From NCBI RefSeq assembly GCF_014652615.1, contig NZ_BMZD01000007.1, positions 61,477 to 125,476 of the forward strand: a stretch of 64,000 nt of DNA, written 5' to 3'. Below, piece after piece: positions 28,120-37,857 of the stretch. This DNA is from Novosphingobium arvoryzae. GTDB taxonomy: Bacteria > Pseudomonadota > Alphaproteobacteria > Sphingomonadales > Sphingomonadaceae. Both the position numbers and the translations under genes were made by a program. Within the stretch, counting starts at the first letter, position 1; the number at the start of each line of letters is the position of its first letter. The notes beneath the pieces were generated by a model. The model was not told the origin of the DNA and ran no database searches. It saw only the letters and a list, made by a program, of their open reading frames with translations.

Positions 28120-28134
28120 GAACAAGAGGGGAAC
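28120..28134 (-). promoter_or_regulatory. LexA (SOS) box of recA
   Basis: GAACAAGAGGGGAAC on the + strand, which reads GTTCN7GTTC towards recA: a perfect alphaproteobacterial LexA box. It overlaps a possible -35 (TTGTTC) with GATACA as a candidate -10 about 15 bases on, so LexA binding would block RNA polymerase. Confidence 0.88.
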
Positions 28135-28153
28135 TTCATTTTTCCGACACCGC

Positions 28154-29269
28154 TCAAGACGCGGGGATTTCCTTGGGTTTGTCGAGCCGGCGGATCAGCG
28201 CCCGGGCCAGGTTGTTGGCGGGCGTTTCGATATAGCGCAGCGTGATTCGCCCGGCCCAGTAGAGCAGCACCACATCGATCACGAACAACGGCAGCGCGAT
28301 CAGCCATTCGTCCATCACATCACCTTCGAACCAGTGGATCACCCAGGCCGATGGCTGCCACACCAGCATGAAGTGCAGCACATAGAGGCTGAAGCTGACC
28401 TTGCCGATGCCGACCAGCCAGCCGCCGCCGCTGGCGCCCGCTGCGCTCTGTCCGCGCAGCCAGTTGGCGAGGAACACCGAGGCAATCCCGGCGAAAGTCG
28501 GCAGCACGCCGTAGAGCGGGTGAACATCGGCCACGATCACCCAGCTGCACAGGCCGAAGCCCGCAGCGGCCAGCAGCCCGTCGCGGAGCCGGTGGGGGGC
28601 AAGCATATCGCCCCGCCACGCCGCGAGGTAATAGACGATGCCGATCATGAAGACCGAGAACTGGGCGATGAACACCGTGTAGGGGAACTGGTTGTTGGCG
28701 ATCCACCGGCCCGTTTCCAGCCGGTAGCCAAAGTGCCAGCCCAGCGCGACGAGCAGCGCAAGGCCCAGCCAGGCCGCCAGCGCCGCGCCGCCGAAGCGCC
28801 GCCAGCTGCGCTCCACCGCCCAGTAGAGCGCCGGGAAGATCAGGTAGAACAGCATTTCCGCCCCGATCGTCCAGCCGCCCGGCACGATCGAGTTGTTGGC
28901 CGACGGGATCACCCCGTGCACGAAGAACACGTTCGCCAGGATGTTCCCGGCGGTATAGCTGCTGCCCTTGCCCGCGCTGATGTAGAGCGCCGCATAGGCG
29001 ACGATGCCGAGGTAATAGAGCGGCGCGATGCGGAAATAGCGGCGGATGTAGAAATTGCGCACCCCGTGCGCCTCACCCGCGCGCTGATCGGCCGAAAGGC
29101 ACAGCGTGAAGGCCGAGGCGACGAAGAACAGCTGCACGCCGACTTGCCCGGTCGCGCCGATGATCTTCAGCGTCGGGCTGGCGAACATCTGCGCGTAATG
29201 CACGGCAATCACCGCGAGGATGGCCAGACCGCGCATGCGGTCCACGAAATCGAGCTTCTGGACGGGCAT
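28154..29269 (-). CDS. Acyltransferase 3 family membrane protein (OafA/YrhL type)
   Basis: 371 residues with about 10 membrane segments. The N-terminal FVDRMRGLAILAVIAVHY contains the catalytic-site R-x10-H pattern of acyltransferase 3, and FYIRRYFRIAPLYYLG is the second conserved block. Such proteins O-acetylate or O-succinylate surface polysaccharides, peptidoglycan or lipids across the inner membrane. The acceptor is unknown; no glycan cluster lies nearby. The 3' end lies 20 bases before the recA LexA box, so read-through would enter recA's promoter region. Confidence 0.83.
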   Translation of the reverse strand: MPVQKLDFVDRMRGLAILAVIAVHYAQMFASPTLKIIGATGQVGVQLFFVASAFTLCLSADQRAGEAHGVRNFYIRRYFRIAPLYYLGIVAYAALYISAGKGSSYTAGNILANVFFVHGVIPSANNSIVPGGWTIGAEMLFYLIFPALYWAVERSWRRFGGAALAAWLGLALLVALGWHFGYRLETGRWIANNQFPYTVFIAQFSVFMIGIVYYLAAWRGDMLAPHRLRDGLLAAAGFGLCSWVIVADVHPLYGVLPTFAGIASVFLANWLRGQSAAGASGGGWLVGIGKVSFSLYVLHFMLVWQPSAWVIHWFEGDVMDEWLIALPLFVIDVVLLYWAGRITLRYIETPANNLARALIRRLDKPKEIPAS

Positions 29270-29355
29270 GGCCGCGCTATGCCCAAGTCGCGGGCAGAAG
29301 CAACCGGGGATCGGCGGCTATCATCAGATTCCGCGCCGCCCGATCCCCGCTACGC

Positions 29356-30129
29356 TCAGCGCCCGGTCCAGCGGGGGGCGCGCTTTTCAGCAAAGGCCCG
29401 CGGCCCTTCGCTGGCGTCCTCGCTGGTGCGCCACGCCTGGAATTCGGCCCAGCCCGGCTGCGCCCGCATCGCGGCTTCGACATCGCTTTCGGCCAGCCCG
29501 CGCAGGACCATGGCCTTGGACGTGCGCACCGACATCGGCGAGGCGCGCAGGATGTCGGCACACCAGCGCGCGGTGCAGTCCGCCAGTTCCGCGTCGGGGA
29601 CGACTTCGGTCACGAAGCCCATCCGCAAGCCCTCGGCCGCGCCGACCCGCCGCGCCGCGAGGATCATTCCCATCGCCTGCTTGAGCGGCACCTGCCGAGC
29701 CAGCCGGTGCAGCCCGCCGCCCAGCGCGATCGCGCCAACCAGCGGTTCGGGCAGTCCGAAGCTGGCGCTTTCCGCCGCGATCACGATGTCGCAGGCCAGC
29801 GCCAGTTCGAACCCGCCGCCCAGCGCCAGGCCGTTGACGGCGGCGATGAACGGCTTGGGGCAATCGAACCGTTCGATCAGCCCGGCATAGCCGTGGGCCG
29901 GATAGTCGCGGTGCCCATCCTGCGCGACGGCCTTGAGGTCGGACCCGGCGCAAAAGCCCCGGCCCTCGCCCGTGATGACGCAGACGTGCTCGTCCGGCGC
30001 GGCGGCATAGGCGTTGAAAGCCGCCTCCAGTTCATCGTGCATGTCCGCGTTGATCGCGTTGAGCACGTCCGGCCGCGCCAGCGTCACCGTGCGCACCCCG
30101 TTTGCCACTGTCACCTTGATGTGCTGCAT
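29356..30129 (-). CDS. Enoyl-CoA hydratase/isomerase family protein
   Basis: 257 residues from ATG 30129 (an in-frame TTG lies two codons upstream). Crotonase motifs: GRGFCAGSDLKAV and NGLALGGGFELALACDI for the oxyanion hole, then GLPEPLVGAIALGGGLHRLARQ with the glutamate used for hydration. The C-terminus has the AFAEKRAPRWTGR ending. Likely a beta-oxidation or side-chain catabolism enzyme. It is the second crotonase in the window, about 14 kb from the first, and the two are not in one operon. Confidence 0.85.
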   Translation of the reverse strand: MQHIKVTVANGVRTVTLARPDVLNAINADMHDELEAAFNAYAAAPDEHVCVITGEGRGFCAGSDLKAVAQDGHRDYPAHGYAGLIERFDCPKPFIAAVNGLALGGGFELALACDIVIAAESASFGLPEPLVGAIALGGGLHRLARQVPLKQAMGMILAARRVGAAEGLRMGFVTEVVPDAELADCTARWCADILRASPMSVRTSKAMVLRGLAESDVEAAMRAQPGWAEFQAWRTSEDASEGPRAFAEKRAPRWTGR

Positions 30130-30272
30130 CCTCAAGCCCCTGCTGTGTGCCGTTATGTCCCGCTCTACCGTTCCACACTTGGCCGTCCGGCGCCACTGCC
30201 CTCACGCCATTTTCCTACAAGTGCCAAATTGGTTATTACGAATGTGTTTTATCAACCAGATGGAGTAAAGGC

Positions 30273-30686
30273 ATGGCAATCCTCGAAGCCCTGATCGGCC
30301 CGATCGCCTCGATCATCGACAAGGTGATCCCCGACAAGGCCGCCCGCGACAAGGCGAAGCTGGAACTGCTGCAATTGCAGGGGTCGCAGGAACTGGCCGA
30401 AATCCAGTCGCGCCTGTCGGCCATCATCGCCGAGGCCAATTCCGCCGACCCGTGGACCAGCCGCGCCCGGCCAAGCTTTCTCTACGTGATCTACGCCCTG
30501 CTGCTGTGGGCACTGCCGATGGGGCTGATCGCCGCGTTCCGGCCGGATTCGGCCCAGGCGATCGCGGCGGGGATGAACGCCTATCTCTCTGGCCTGCCGG
30601 AGCCGCTCTATGCGTTGTTCGGCACCGGCTATCTGGGTTACACCGCCGCGCGGCAGTGGGGCAAGATTTCCGGCAGCGACAAGTAG
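30273..30686 (+). CDS. 3TM-type holin (gene-transfer-agent holin family), isolated
   Basis: 137 residues from ATG 30273, with GGAG about nine bases upstream. The first 60 residues are an amphipathic helical region (PDKAARDKAKLELLQLQGSQELAEIQSRL). Hydrophobic segments follow: FLYVIYALLLWALPMGLIAA, then AIAAGMNAYLSGL and the GYLGYTAARQWGK ending. This layout matches the 3TM holin family of phages and alphaproteobacterial gene transfer agents. Holins permeabilise the inner membrane so that endolysin escapes, but no endolysin, capsid or tail gene is adjacent. It may be a domesticated relic or have a different membrane role. Confidence 0.7.
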   Translation: MAILEALIGPIASIIDKVIPDKAARDKAKLELLQLQGSQELAEIQSRLSAIIAEANSADPWTSRARPSFLYVIYALLLWALPMGLIAAFRPDSAQAIAAGMNAYLSGLPEPLYALFGTGYLGYTAARQWGKISGSDK

Positions 30687-30775
30687 GGCCGGCCCGGCAG
30701 GCGGCGCGGCGCACGATGCGTCCGGTCAGCTTCGGGTAAGGTTTTGAAGGTACACCACGGCCCGTGGAGTTGAAC

Positions 30776-31048
30776 ATGAACCAGAACAAGAACAGTCGTC
30801 GCACCGCCCTCGCCCTCGCCGCCCCCGTGGCCGCGGCCCTGCTGCTCGCCGGTTGCTCCAACCGCGACGAAAAGCTGGCCGAGGCCATTGCCACCGCCAA
30901 TGCCGCCGCCGACCGCGCCGAACAGGCCGCCAAGCGCGCCGAAGCCGCGGCCAAGCATTCGGCAGCCGAGACGCCGACCGAAACGGTCATCAACGAAGTC
31001 GAACCGGACGATACCGCCCCGGACGAGGACCCCGCCCCCGCCGAATGA
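30776..31048 (+). CDS. Small lipoprotein with alanine-rich helix
   Basis: 90 residues. The signal peptide ALAAPVAAALLLAGCSN has a canonical lipobox LAGC with the lipidated cysteine near residue 27. Aspartate is not at position +2, so outer-membrane sorting by Lol is plausible. The mature part is an Ala/Glu/Lys helix (LAEAIATANAAADRAEQAAKRAEAAAK) likely to form a coiled coil, followed by an acidic Pro/Glu tail. It resembles Lpp-like small lipoproteins but lacks a C-terminal Lys for peptidoglycan linkage. ATG 30776 is preferred over GTG 30764. Confidence 0.75.
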   Translation: MNQNKNSRRTALALAAPVAAALLLAGCSNRDEKLAEAIATANAAADRAEQAAKRAEAAAKHSAAETPTETVINEVEPDDTAPDEDPAPAE

Positions 31049-31131
31049 CGCCTCCCGGCTTGCCCCCACGGCCCAGCGGGCTATGGAGTGGGGCAGCGAC
31101 ACAGCAACAGCCAGACTGACGGGGGCAATCC

Positions 31132-31569
31132 GTGGCGGACAAGACCATTTTCGTGCTCAACGGCCCGAACCTCAACCTGCTCGGCACGCGCGAACCGGAA
31201 GTTTATGGCCGCGAAACGCTGGCCGACATCATGGCGCGCCTGTCTGCCGCCGCGGCCGAGCGCGGATTTGCGGTCGATGCCCGCCAGTCCAACCATGAAG
31301 GCGAACTGGTCGACTGGCTGCACGCGGCCCAGGCTGCGGGCGCGCACTGCGTACTGCTGAACGCGGGCGCCTATACCCACACCAGCGTGGCCCTGCATGA
31401 CGCGATCCGCAGCATCAAGGTGCCGGTGATCGAGGTGCACCTTTCCAATCCGCACCTGCGCGAGGAATTCCGCCACAAGAGCTTTGTCGGCATGGCTGCC
31501 AGGGGCACGGTCTGTGGATTCGGGGCAGACAGCTATCTCGTCGCGCTGGACGCCGCCACGCGCCTGTGA
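31132..31569 (+). CDS. aroQ: 3-dehydroquinate dehydratase, type II
   Basis: 145 residues from a GTG with GGGGG upstream. The family pattern is complete: LNGPNLNLLGTREPEVYG with the catalytic tyrosine, RQSNHEGELVDWLH, LNAGAYTHTSVAL and VIEVHLSNPHLREEFRH with the catalytic histidine. It dehydrates 3-dehydroquinate in the shikimate pathway. It precedes accB by 95 bases. The same aroQ-accB-accC order is common in alphaproteobacteria. A GC-rich inverted repeat (GCCCGCC...GGCGGGG) lies in the aroQ-accB gap. Confidence 0.94.
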   Translation: MADKTIFVLNGPNLNLLGTREPEVYGRETLADIMARLSAAAAERGFAVDARQSNHEGELVDWLHAAQAAGAHCVLLNAGAYTHTSVALHDAIRSIKVPVIEVHLSNPHLREEFRHKSFVGMAARGTVCGFGADSYLVALDAATRL

Positions 31570-31664
31570 CGCTGCGGCAGACGGGGTAAAACCGCCAACT
31601 CGCCCCTTGCCTCTGCCCGCCTCCCCGCGCATAGGCGGGGTTGAGTAACAACCATGAGGATCGC

Positions 31665-32159
31665 ATGAGCGACGCAAAGGGCGCTGGCCGAAACGGCGGC
31701 ATGAACATCGACAGCAAGCTGGTTCGCGAACTGGCCGAACTGCTGGCCGAAACCGGCCTGAGCGAGATCGAGGTCGAGGACGGGGATCGCAAGATCAAGG
31801 TGGCGCGCCAGCTGGCTGCCGCACCGGCCGTCCATGCGGTTGCCGCGCCGGCCCCGGCCCCCGTGGCTGCCGCGCCCGCACCGGCTGCGGCAGCGCCGGC
31901 CCCGGCTGCAGCCCCGGCGGTCGATGCCAATGCGGTGAAGTCGCCGATGGTCGGCACGGTCTATCTCTCGCCCGAACCCGGCGCCGCGCCGTTCGTGAGC
32001 GTTGGCCAGACGGTGAAGGCGGGCGACACGCTGGTCATCATCGAGGCGATGAAGGTGATGAACCCGATCACCGCGACAAGCGCGGGCACCGTCACCGCGA
32101 TCCTGGTCGACAACGCGCAGCCGGTCGAATTCGACCAGCCGCTGGTCGTCGTCGCGTAA
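31665..32159 (+). CDS. accB: Biotin carboxyl carrier protein of acetyl-CoA carboxylase
   Basis: 164 residues with a GAGGA ribosome-binding site five bases before the ATG. The N-terminal helical part ([30 protein letters not shown]) is followed by an Ala/Pro linker (about residues 48-92), then the biotinyl domain with the attachment lysine in EAMKVMN near residue 129. BCCP carries the carboxyl group between biotin carboxylase and carboxyltransferase for malonyl-CoA synthesis. accC follows 13 bases later. Confidence 0.95.
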   Translation: MSDAKGAGRNGGMNIDSKLVRELAELLAETGLSEIEVEDGDRKIKVARQLAAAPAVHAVAAPAPAPVAAAPAPAAAAPAPAAAPAVDANAVKSPMVGTVYLSPEPGAAPFVSVGQTVKAGDTLVIIEAMKVMNPITATSAGTVTAILVDNAQPVEFDQPLVVVA

Positions 32160-32172
32160 AGGCGAACACCCC

Positions 32173-33522
<1,350 letters not shown>

Positions 33523-33526
33523 TCGC

Positions 33527-33697
33527 ATGCACCGTCGCCGTACTGCCCTGACTGCCGCAATTGCTGCGGCGGTGGGGCTTTCGGCAGGTTCGTGGTTACG
33601 CGGCGAGGTCGATCGCGATGCTTGCCTTGATGCAGGCGGAAAATGGCTTAACCGGGGAAGCTACTGCGCAGGAGCCGTTTGGGGCGAACGCGAGTAA
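33527..33697 (+). CDS. Small 56-residue secreted or membrane-anchored protein downstream of accC
   Basis: A short gene starting ATG four bases after the accC stop and ending TAA. It begins with three arginines and a hydrophobic alanine run (TALTAAIAAAVGLSAGSWL), a plausible signal peptide or anchor. The rest contains two cysteines in a DACLDAGGKW-x7-CAG arrangement, a motif I recognise in small periplasmic sphingomonad proteins where the pair could form a disulfide. Codon use keeps the high third-position GC of the neighbours. It is probably expressed as the last gene of the accBC transcript. Function unknown. Confidence 0.6.
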   Translation: MHRRRTALTAAIAAAVGLSAGSWLRGEVDRDACLDAGGKWLNRGSYCAGAVWGERE

Positions 33698-33739
33698 CCG
33701 TTCCCCCCCCAAGCTCGGCGATTTCTGCTCCGGCCAGTT

Positions 33740-34204
33740 CTACTCCAGCGGCACACCCGGCAACTGCTTCGCTGTACGGATGGTCAGCGAAGTCTTCACG
33801 CTTGCCACGTTTGGCGCCGGGGTCAGCTTGCTGGTCAGGAATTCCTGAAAGCTCTGCAGGTCCTTGCTGACGATCTTCAGAATGAAGTCGATCTCGCCGT
33901 TCAGCATATGGCATTCGCGGACTTCGGGCAGGCCCTTCATGTGGTCCTCGAACTGCCGCAGCGATTCCTCGGCCTGGCTTTTCAGGCTGACCATCGCGAA
34001 CACCGTGATCGCAAAGCCCAGTTTCGAGGCGTCCAGATCGGCATGATAGCCGCGGATCACGCCCGATTCCTCCAGCGCGCGGACCCGCCGCAGGCACGGG
34101 GGCGCGGTCAGGCCGACGCGGTTTGCCAGCTCAACGTTGGTGACCCGCCCTTCGTCCTGAAGTTCGGCCAGCAGTCGCCGGTCGATTGAATCGAGATTTG
34201 CCAT
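33740..34204 (-). CDS. Lrp/AsnC family transcriptional regulator
   Basis: 154 residues from ATG 34204. An N-terminal winged helix-turn-helix (LDSIDRRLLAELQDEGRVTNVELANRVGL then CLRRVRALEESGVI) is followed by an AsnC_trans_reg (RAM) ligand domain. These proteins form octamers and respond to amino acids. The gene is divergent from the histidine kinase gene across a 223-base AT-richer gap (34205-34427) that probably holds both promoters. The target is not evident from the neighbours. Confidence 0.9.
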   Translation of the reverse strand: MANLDSIDRRLLAELQDEGRVTNVELANRVGLTAPPCLRRVRALEESGVIRGYHADLDASKLGFAITVFAMVSLKSQAEESLRQFEDHMKGLPEVRECHMLNGEIDFILKIVSKDLQSFQEFLTSKLTPAPNVASVKTSLTIRTAKQLPGVPLE

Positions 34205-34427
34205 CAGCCCCACTCTTTCGTGCCCGAACAGGATGCACAATGCCCCTCAAGGGCAATATTCACAGCTATCCATACCAAGGCCAGATAATTTTATTGTTTC
34301 ATATCGCAATTGTCCCACTTTGCAACGCATCACCTGCGCGCGCTTCCGCAATCCGGCTGCTCTGGTATGCCATCGTTTGTCCCGCTGGGCGCTTCCGCGC
34401 CAGAACCTCTGAACGACCGGAGCCGCG

Positions 34428-36137
34428 ATGCATTTCGACGACCGCCTGGCCACCGTACTGCGCAGCCGCGCCGACGGACCGGTGACGTCGCGCATCCAGT
34501 TCAGGCAACTGCTCGATCTGCTGGGAACCTTGCCACCCGATGCCACCGGATCGCAGGTCGATGCCGCGTATGACCGGCTGGCCGATCTCGTCCGCGCGAT
34601 CCCCACTGAAAGCCGGAGCGCGATCATTCGGGAGACCGGCCTGCGCCTGCGCTCGACCCGACTGGTGGCAGCGCTGGCCAGCGCCGACCCGGCTCAGGCC
34701 GCCAGCGCGCTGGCCAATGCGCAGCTTGCGGAAGAACAATGGCTGGATCTGATCCCGGCACTGCCGCTGGGAGCGCGGGGACATATCCGCCAGCGCCGCG
34801 ATCTGGGGGCAAGGGTCGAGGCATTGCTGGCGCGGCTGGGCATTGGCGATCGCGCCCTGCCGCCGACGCAAGGCACAGCGGACATGCCACTGGCTCCTGC
34901 CGCCCCATCCGTGGCCGAGGCAGATGTCCTGCCTCCCGAGCCTGCGAAGCCGCCGCTCGACGGGATTGGCGCGCTGGTGCGCAAGATCGAAGCCTATCGC
35001 CGCTCAAAGCAGGTGATCGAAGGCAGCGTTCCCGCGGATTCGCCGCGACTACCGCTGGGCGAGGATCTGGCCGCCGCCTTCCCGGCCGAGGCGCGCGCGT
35101 TCGATTTTGCCACTGATGCAAGTGGCCGCGTGGTGTGGACCGATCCCGGCGTGGCCCCGATGGCAGTCGGGCTGTTGCTGGGCTCGCGCGCATCAGAAAG
35201 CCCGGCAACCTGCGGGGCCGACATGCTGCAGGCCATGCGCCGCCTCCAGCCGCTCTCTGGCGCGCGGCTGCACATCACCGGTGCCCCCGCGATTGCCGGT
35301 GATTGGCAGGTGGATGCGGTTCCAGCCTTCGATCCGCTCAGTGGGCGGTTCGGCGGCTACCGTGGGCGCATGCGACGCCCAGCCGCCGCAGCTGCCGGCA
35401 CGCTCGCCCCGTCGCGCGATACCGAGGCCGAACGCCTTCGCCAGGCGCTGCACGAATTGCGCACACCGGTAAATGCCATTCAGGGCTTTGCGGAGGTGAT
35501 CCAGCAGCAGCTGTTTGGCCCGACCCCGCATGAATACCGGGCCCTGGCAGCCGGAATCGCAGGCGATGCCGCGCGCATGCTGGCCGCGTTCGAGGAACTG
35601 GAGCGGCTGGCCCGGCTGGACAGCAAGGTTCTGGAACTGGAAGGCGGTGAAACCCCGCTAGACCAGATCGTGGCAGGAACCGTTGCCCAGCTCGATGCCC
35701 ACACGCGCTCGCGCGGCAGCGGGTTCGACTTGCGGATCGAGGACGATGGCCTGCTCCTGCCGCTTGCCCGGATTGAGGTGGAACGGATCGTATGGCGCCT
35801 GCTGGCCACGCTGGGCGGCACGGCGGCGCCCGGCGAGCGGCTCAAGCTGCGCCTGCGCCGCAAGGGCGATGCCATTCGCCTCACCGTGGCCTTGCCGGCC
35901 GCGCTGGCGGCAAAGGATGATGCCGGCCTGTTCACGGCCGCCACCGGCAGCGTGCCCCAGGTCGTCGCGGCGGGGGTTTTCGGCGTCGGCTTTGCGCTGC
36001 GGCTCGTTCGTGCCGAAGCCAGTGCCGCGGGCGGCAAGCTGGAGCGGCACAAGGATCGGCTGCGGCTGGAACTGCCGGGGTTGACCCCGGCACTGCAGGA
36101 TCATAGCGATAGCGAGGCAGGCACAATGGCAGGCTGA
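34428..36137 (+). CDS. Histidine kinase-like protein with degenerate ATPase domain
   Basis: 569 residues, no membrane segment. Residues 1-150 are helical and not assigned; about 222-315 look PAS-like (FDFATDASGRVVWTDPG ... GDWQVDAVPAFD). A DHp helix follows with the H-box LHELRTPVNAIQGFAEVI (His342). The region that should be the HATPase domain keeps a G2-like segment (GVGFALRLVRAEASAAGGKLE) but lacks a recognisable N-box asparagine pattern and the G1 DxGxG motif. It may be a pseudokinase, a phosphotransfer protein, or an unusual kinase. The polysaccharide deacetylase gene follows 29 bases later. Confidence 0.72.
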   Translation: MHFDDRLATVLRSRADGPVTSRIQFRQLLDLLGTLPPDATGSQVDAAYDRLADLVRAIPTESRSAIIRETGLRLRSTRLVAALASADPAQAASALANAQLAEEQWLDLIPALPLGARGHIRQRRDLGARVEALLARLGIGDRALPPTQGTADMPLAPAAPSVAEADVLPPEPAKPPLDGIGALVRKIEAYRRSKQVIEGSVPADSPRLPLGEDLAAAFPAEARAFDFATDASGRVVWTDPGVAPMAVGLLLGSRASESPATCGADMLQAMRRLQPLSGARLHITGAPAIAGDWQVDAVPAFDPLSGRFGGYRGRMRRPAAAAAGTLAPSRDTEAERLRQALHELRTPVNAIQGFAEVIQQQLFGPTPHEYRALAAGIAGDAARMLAAFEELERLARLDSKVLELEGGETPLDQIVAGTVAQLDAHTRSRGSGFDLRIEDDGLLLPLARIEVERIVWRLLATLGGTAAPGERLKLRLRRKGDAIRLTVALPAALAAKDDAGLFTAATGSVPQVVAAGVFGVGFALRLVRAEASAAGGKLERHKDRLRLELPGLTPALQDHSDSEAGTMAG

Positions 36138-36166
36138 CCTGTCGAAAAATACAGGGGCAGAACAAC

Positions 36167-37189
36167 TTGGTGCAATTGCGGATCCCGGACACGCCGGTCA
36201 GGACAGACCCTGTGCGGTTCGCACCGGAAGCGGGGCAGCGCTTCATCCTGACAGTCGACACCGAAGAGGAGTTCGATTGGACCAGACCCATCAGCAAATC
36301 CGGACACACCCTGCATTCCATTGCCCGCCTGGCAAAATTCCAGGAGTTTTCCGAGGCGCAGGGCGTCTGCCCGATCTACCTCATCGACTATCCGATCGCG
36401 ACGTCCCCCCTCGCCGCAGAGATCCTGAAACCGGCAATCGCAGCCGGGCGCGCCGAAGTGGGGGTGCAATTGCACCCCTGGGTCAGCCCTCCGCACGACG
36501 AGGAAGTGAACCAGTTCAACAGTTTTGCGGGCAATCTGCCGCACGCACTGGAGCGCGAGAAGTTTCATCGGCTCCACGCCGCAATCGAACAGAACTTTGG
36601 CGCGACGCCGCTGATCTATCGGGCCGGACGCTATGGCACCGGGCCGCATACCGCCGAGATCCTGTCCGAACACGGCATGGCGATCGACACCTCGGTTCGT
36701 GCCCGATTCGACTACAGCGCCGCCGGCGGTCCCAACTACCGGGATCACCCCGTCACCCCCTATTGGCTCGATCGCAGCAACGGATTGATGGAGCTGCCCC
36801 TGACCTCGGTCTACTGGGGCATTCTGCGACAAATCGGCCCCTGGCTTTACCCGAAGCTGTGGCGCACTCCGCGCCTGCGTGGTGCACTCGCCCGGATCGG
36901 AATGCTGGAGCGCATTCCGCTGACTCCCGAGGGCGTGACGCTGGAAGAAGCGATTCGCGGGATCGATATTGCCATTGATGAAGGCCTGCCGATCCTCGTG
37001 TTCAGCTTCCACAGCCCGTCACTGGCCCCCGGCTTCACCCCTTATGTGAAGACCGAGGACGACCTTGATGCCCTGTACGACTGGTGGCGCGGCGTATTCG
37101 CCTATTTGCGCCAGCGCGGCGTTCAGCCCAGCAACGTGAAAGACATCATGCGGTCGGTCGAGCTTGCCACAACCGCACGGCCAAGCTAA
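36167..37189 (+). CDS. Polysaccharide deacetylase family protein (WalW-like)
   Basis: 340 residues. The NodB-type fold is seen in FILTVDTEEEFDW (metal/catalytic aspartates), VGVQLHPWVSPP with the first metal histidine, and IYRAGRYG and FSFHSPSLAPG near the end. No signal peptide is visible, unlike many cell-wall deacetylases, so it may act on cytoplasmic glycan-lipid intermediates. The start is TTG 36167 or GTG 36170, with AGGGG about 9-12 bases upstream. It is close downstream of the kinase-like gene and likely co-transcribed. Confidence 0.78.
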   Translation: MVQLRIPDTPVRTDPVRFAPEAGQRFILTVDTEEEFDWTRPISKSGHTLHSIARLAKFQEFSEAQGVCPIYLIDYPIATSPLAAEILKPAIAAGRAEVGVQLHPWVSPPHDEEVNQFNSFAGNLPHALEREKFHRLHAAIEQNFGATPLIYRAGRYGTGPHTAEILSEHGMAIDTSVRARFDYSAAGGPNYRDHPVTPYWLDRSNGLMELPLTSVYWGILRQIGPWLYPKLWRTPRLRGALARIGMLERIPLTPEGVTLEEAIRGIDIAIDEGLPILVFSFHSPSLAPGFTPYVKTEDDLDALYDWWRGVFAYLRQRGVQPSNVKDIMRSVELATTARPS

Positions 37190-37213
37190 CGCGCCGCTTC
37201 TGGTGGCGGGTAT

Positions 37214-37289
37214 GGGCCTGTAGCTCAGCGGTTAGAGCTGGCCGCTCATAACGGCTAGGTCGCGGGTTCGAATCCTGCCGGGCCCACCA
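37214..37289 (+). tRNA. tRNA with CAT anticodon, probably tRNA-Ile2 (lysidine-type)
   Basis: Cloverleaf with acceptor GGGCCTG/CGGGCCC, anticodon loop CTCATAA, T stem GCGGG/CCTGC and encoded CCA. The start GGGCC and the GGTCGC variable region resemble E. coli ileX rather than elongator or initiator tRNA-Met, so TilS-modified Ile2 is favoured. Confidence 0.85.
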
Positions 37290-37330
37290 CCATTACCCGG
37301 TCTGGCCAATGCCAGACCGGAAACCAGGGT

Positions 37331-37408
<78 letters not shown>

Positions 37409-37449
37409 AAAATCAATCACTTAGACAGGAAGTAAAGGCCACGCCCCCG

Positions 37450-37485
37450 ACCTTGGGTTACACCTTGGGTTACACCTTGGGCTAC
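37450..37485 (+). repeat. Three tandem 12-bp repeats near attL (putative integrase arm sites)
   Basis: ACCTTGGGTTAC twice, then ACCTTGGGCTAC, head to tail. Another GGGTTAC is at 37573-37579. The same heptamer, in both orientations, is found beside attR. The arrangement suits arm-type binding sites of the tyrosine integrase; this is inferred. Confidence 0.6.
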
Positions 37486-37552
37486 GGGGGCAAATGTCAG
37501 CCAGCGCAGCCTAACCGCACTGGGGGCGCAGCCAGTCAGACGCGGCACTCGA

Positions 37553-37786
37553 TCACCCGCCACCCCGAATCGGGTTACGCGGCCCACCTATGGCCGTTCG
37601 GGCATAGTCCGGGTCAACATCGGCCAAGGCGCAAACTAGCTGCCCGTCCCTGCTGGCCAGCCATCGCATTGCGTCGCTATCGCGCAGTGCGTGCATCAGC
37701 ACTGTCAGAAACAGTGCGCGGATAGGATCGCTGCCATCCCGTTCTATCTCGGTCGCCAGCGCCTGCAAGCGCGTCACCTGCCCCAT
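37553..37786 (-). CDS. Hypothetical 77-residue phage-type protein
   Basis: 77 residues, with GGGTGA before the ATG. The segment WLASRDGQLVCALADVDPDYAR resembles a motif (W-L-x-S/T-R-D-x4-VC-x-LA-x-VDPD) I have seen in small helix-turn-helix-like proteins of alphaproteobacterial phages, but no function is known. It lies downstream of a terminator that follows the capsid gene, so it may have its own promoter or be expressed by read-through. It is the last gene before attL. Confidence 0.5.
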   Translation of the reverse strand: MGQVTRLQALATEIERDGSDPIRALFLTVLMHALRDSDAMRWLASRDGQLVCALADVDPDYARTAIGGPRNPIRGGG

Positions 37787-37798
37787 AGTTCACCCATG

Positions 37799-37829
37799 AA
37801 AAAGGGCGGAGCCGCAAAGCCCCGCCCTT
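37799..37829 (-). terminator. Terminator after the capsid gene
   Basis: Minus-strand stem AAGGGCGG / CCGCCCTT (8 bp plus inner GC pairs) followed by a T run (37799-37803), 29 bases past the capsid stop codon. Confidence 0.75.
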
Positions 37830-37857
37830 ACCGTTAGAATGCCGGAATGGCCGCCCA

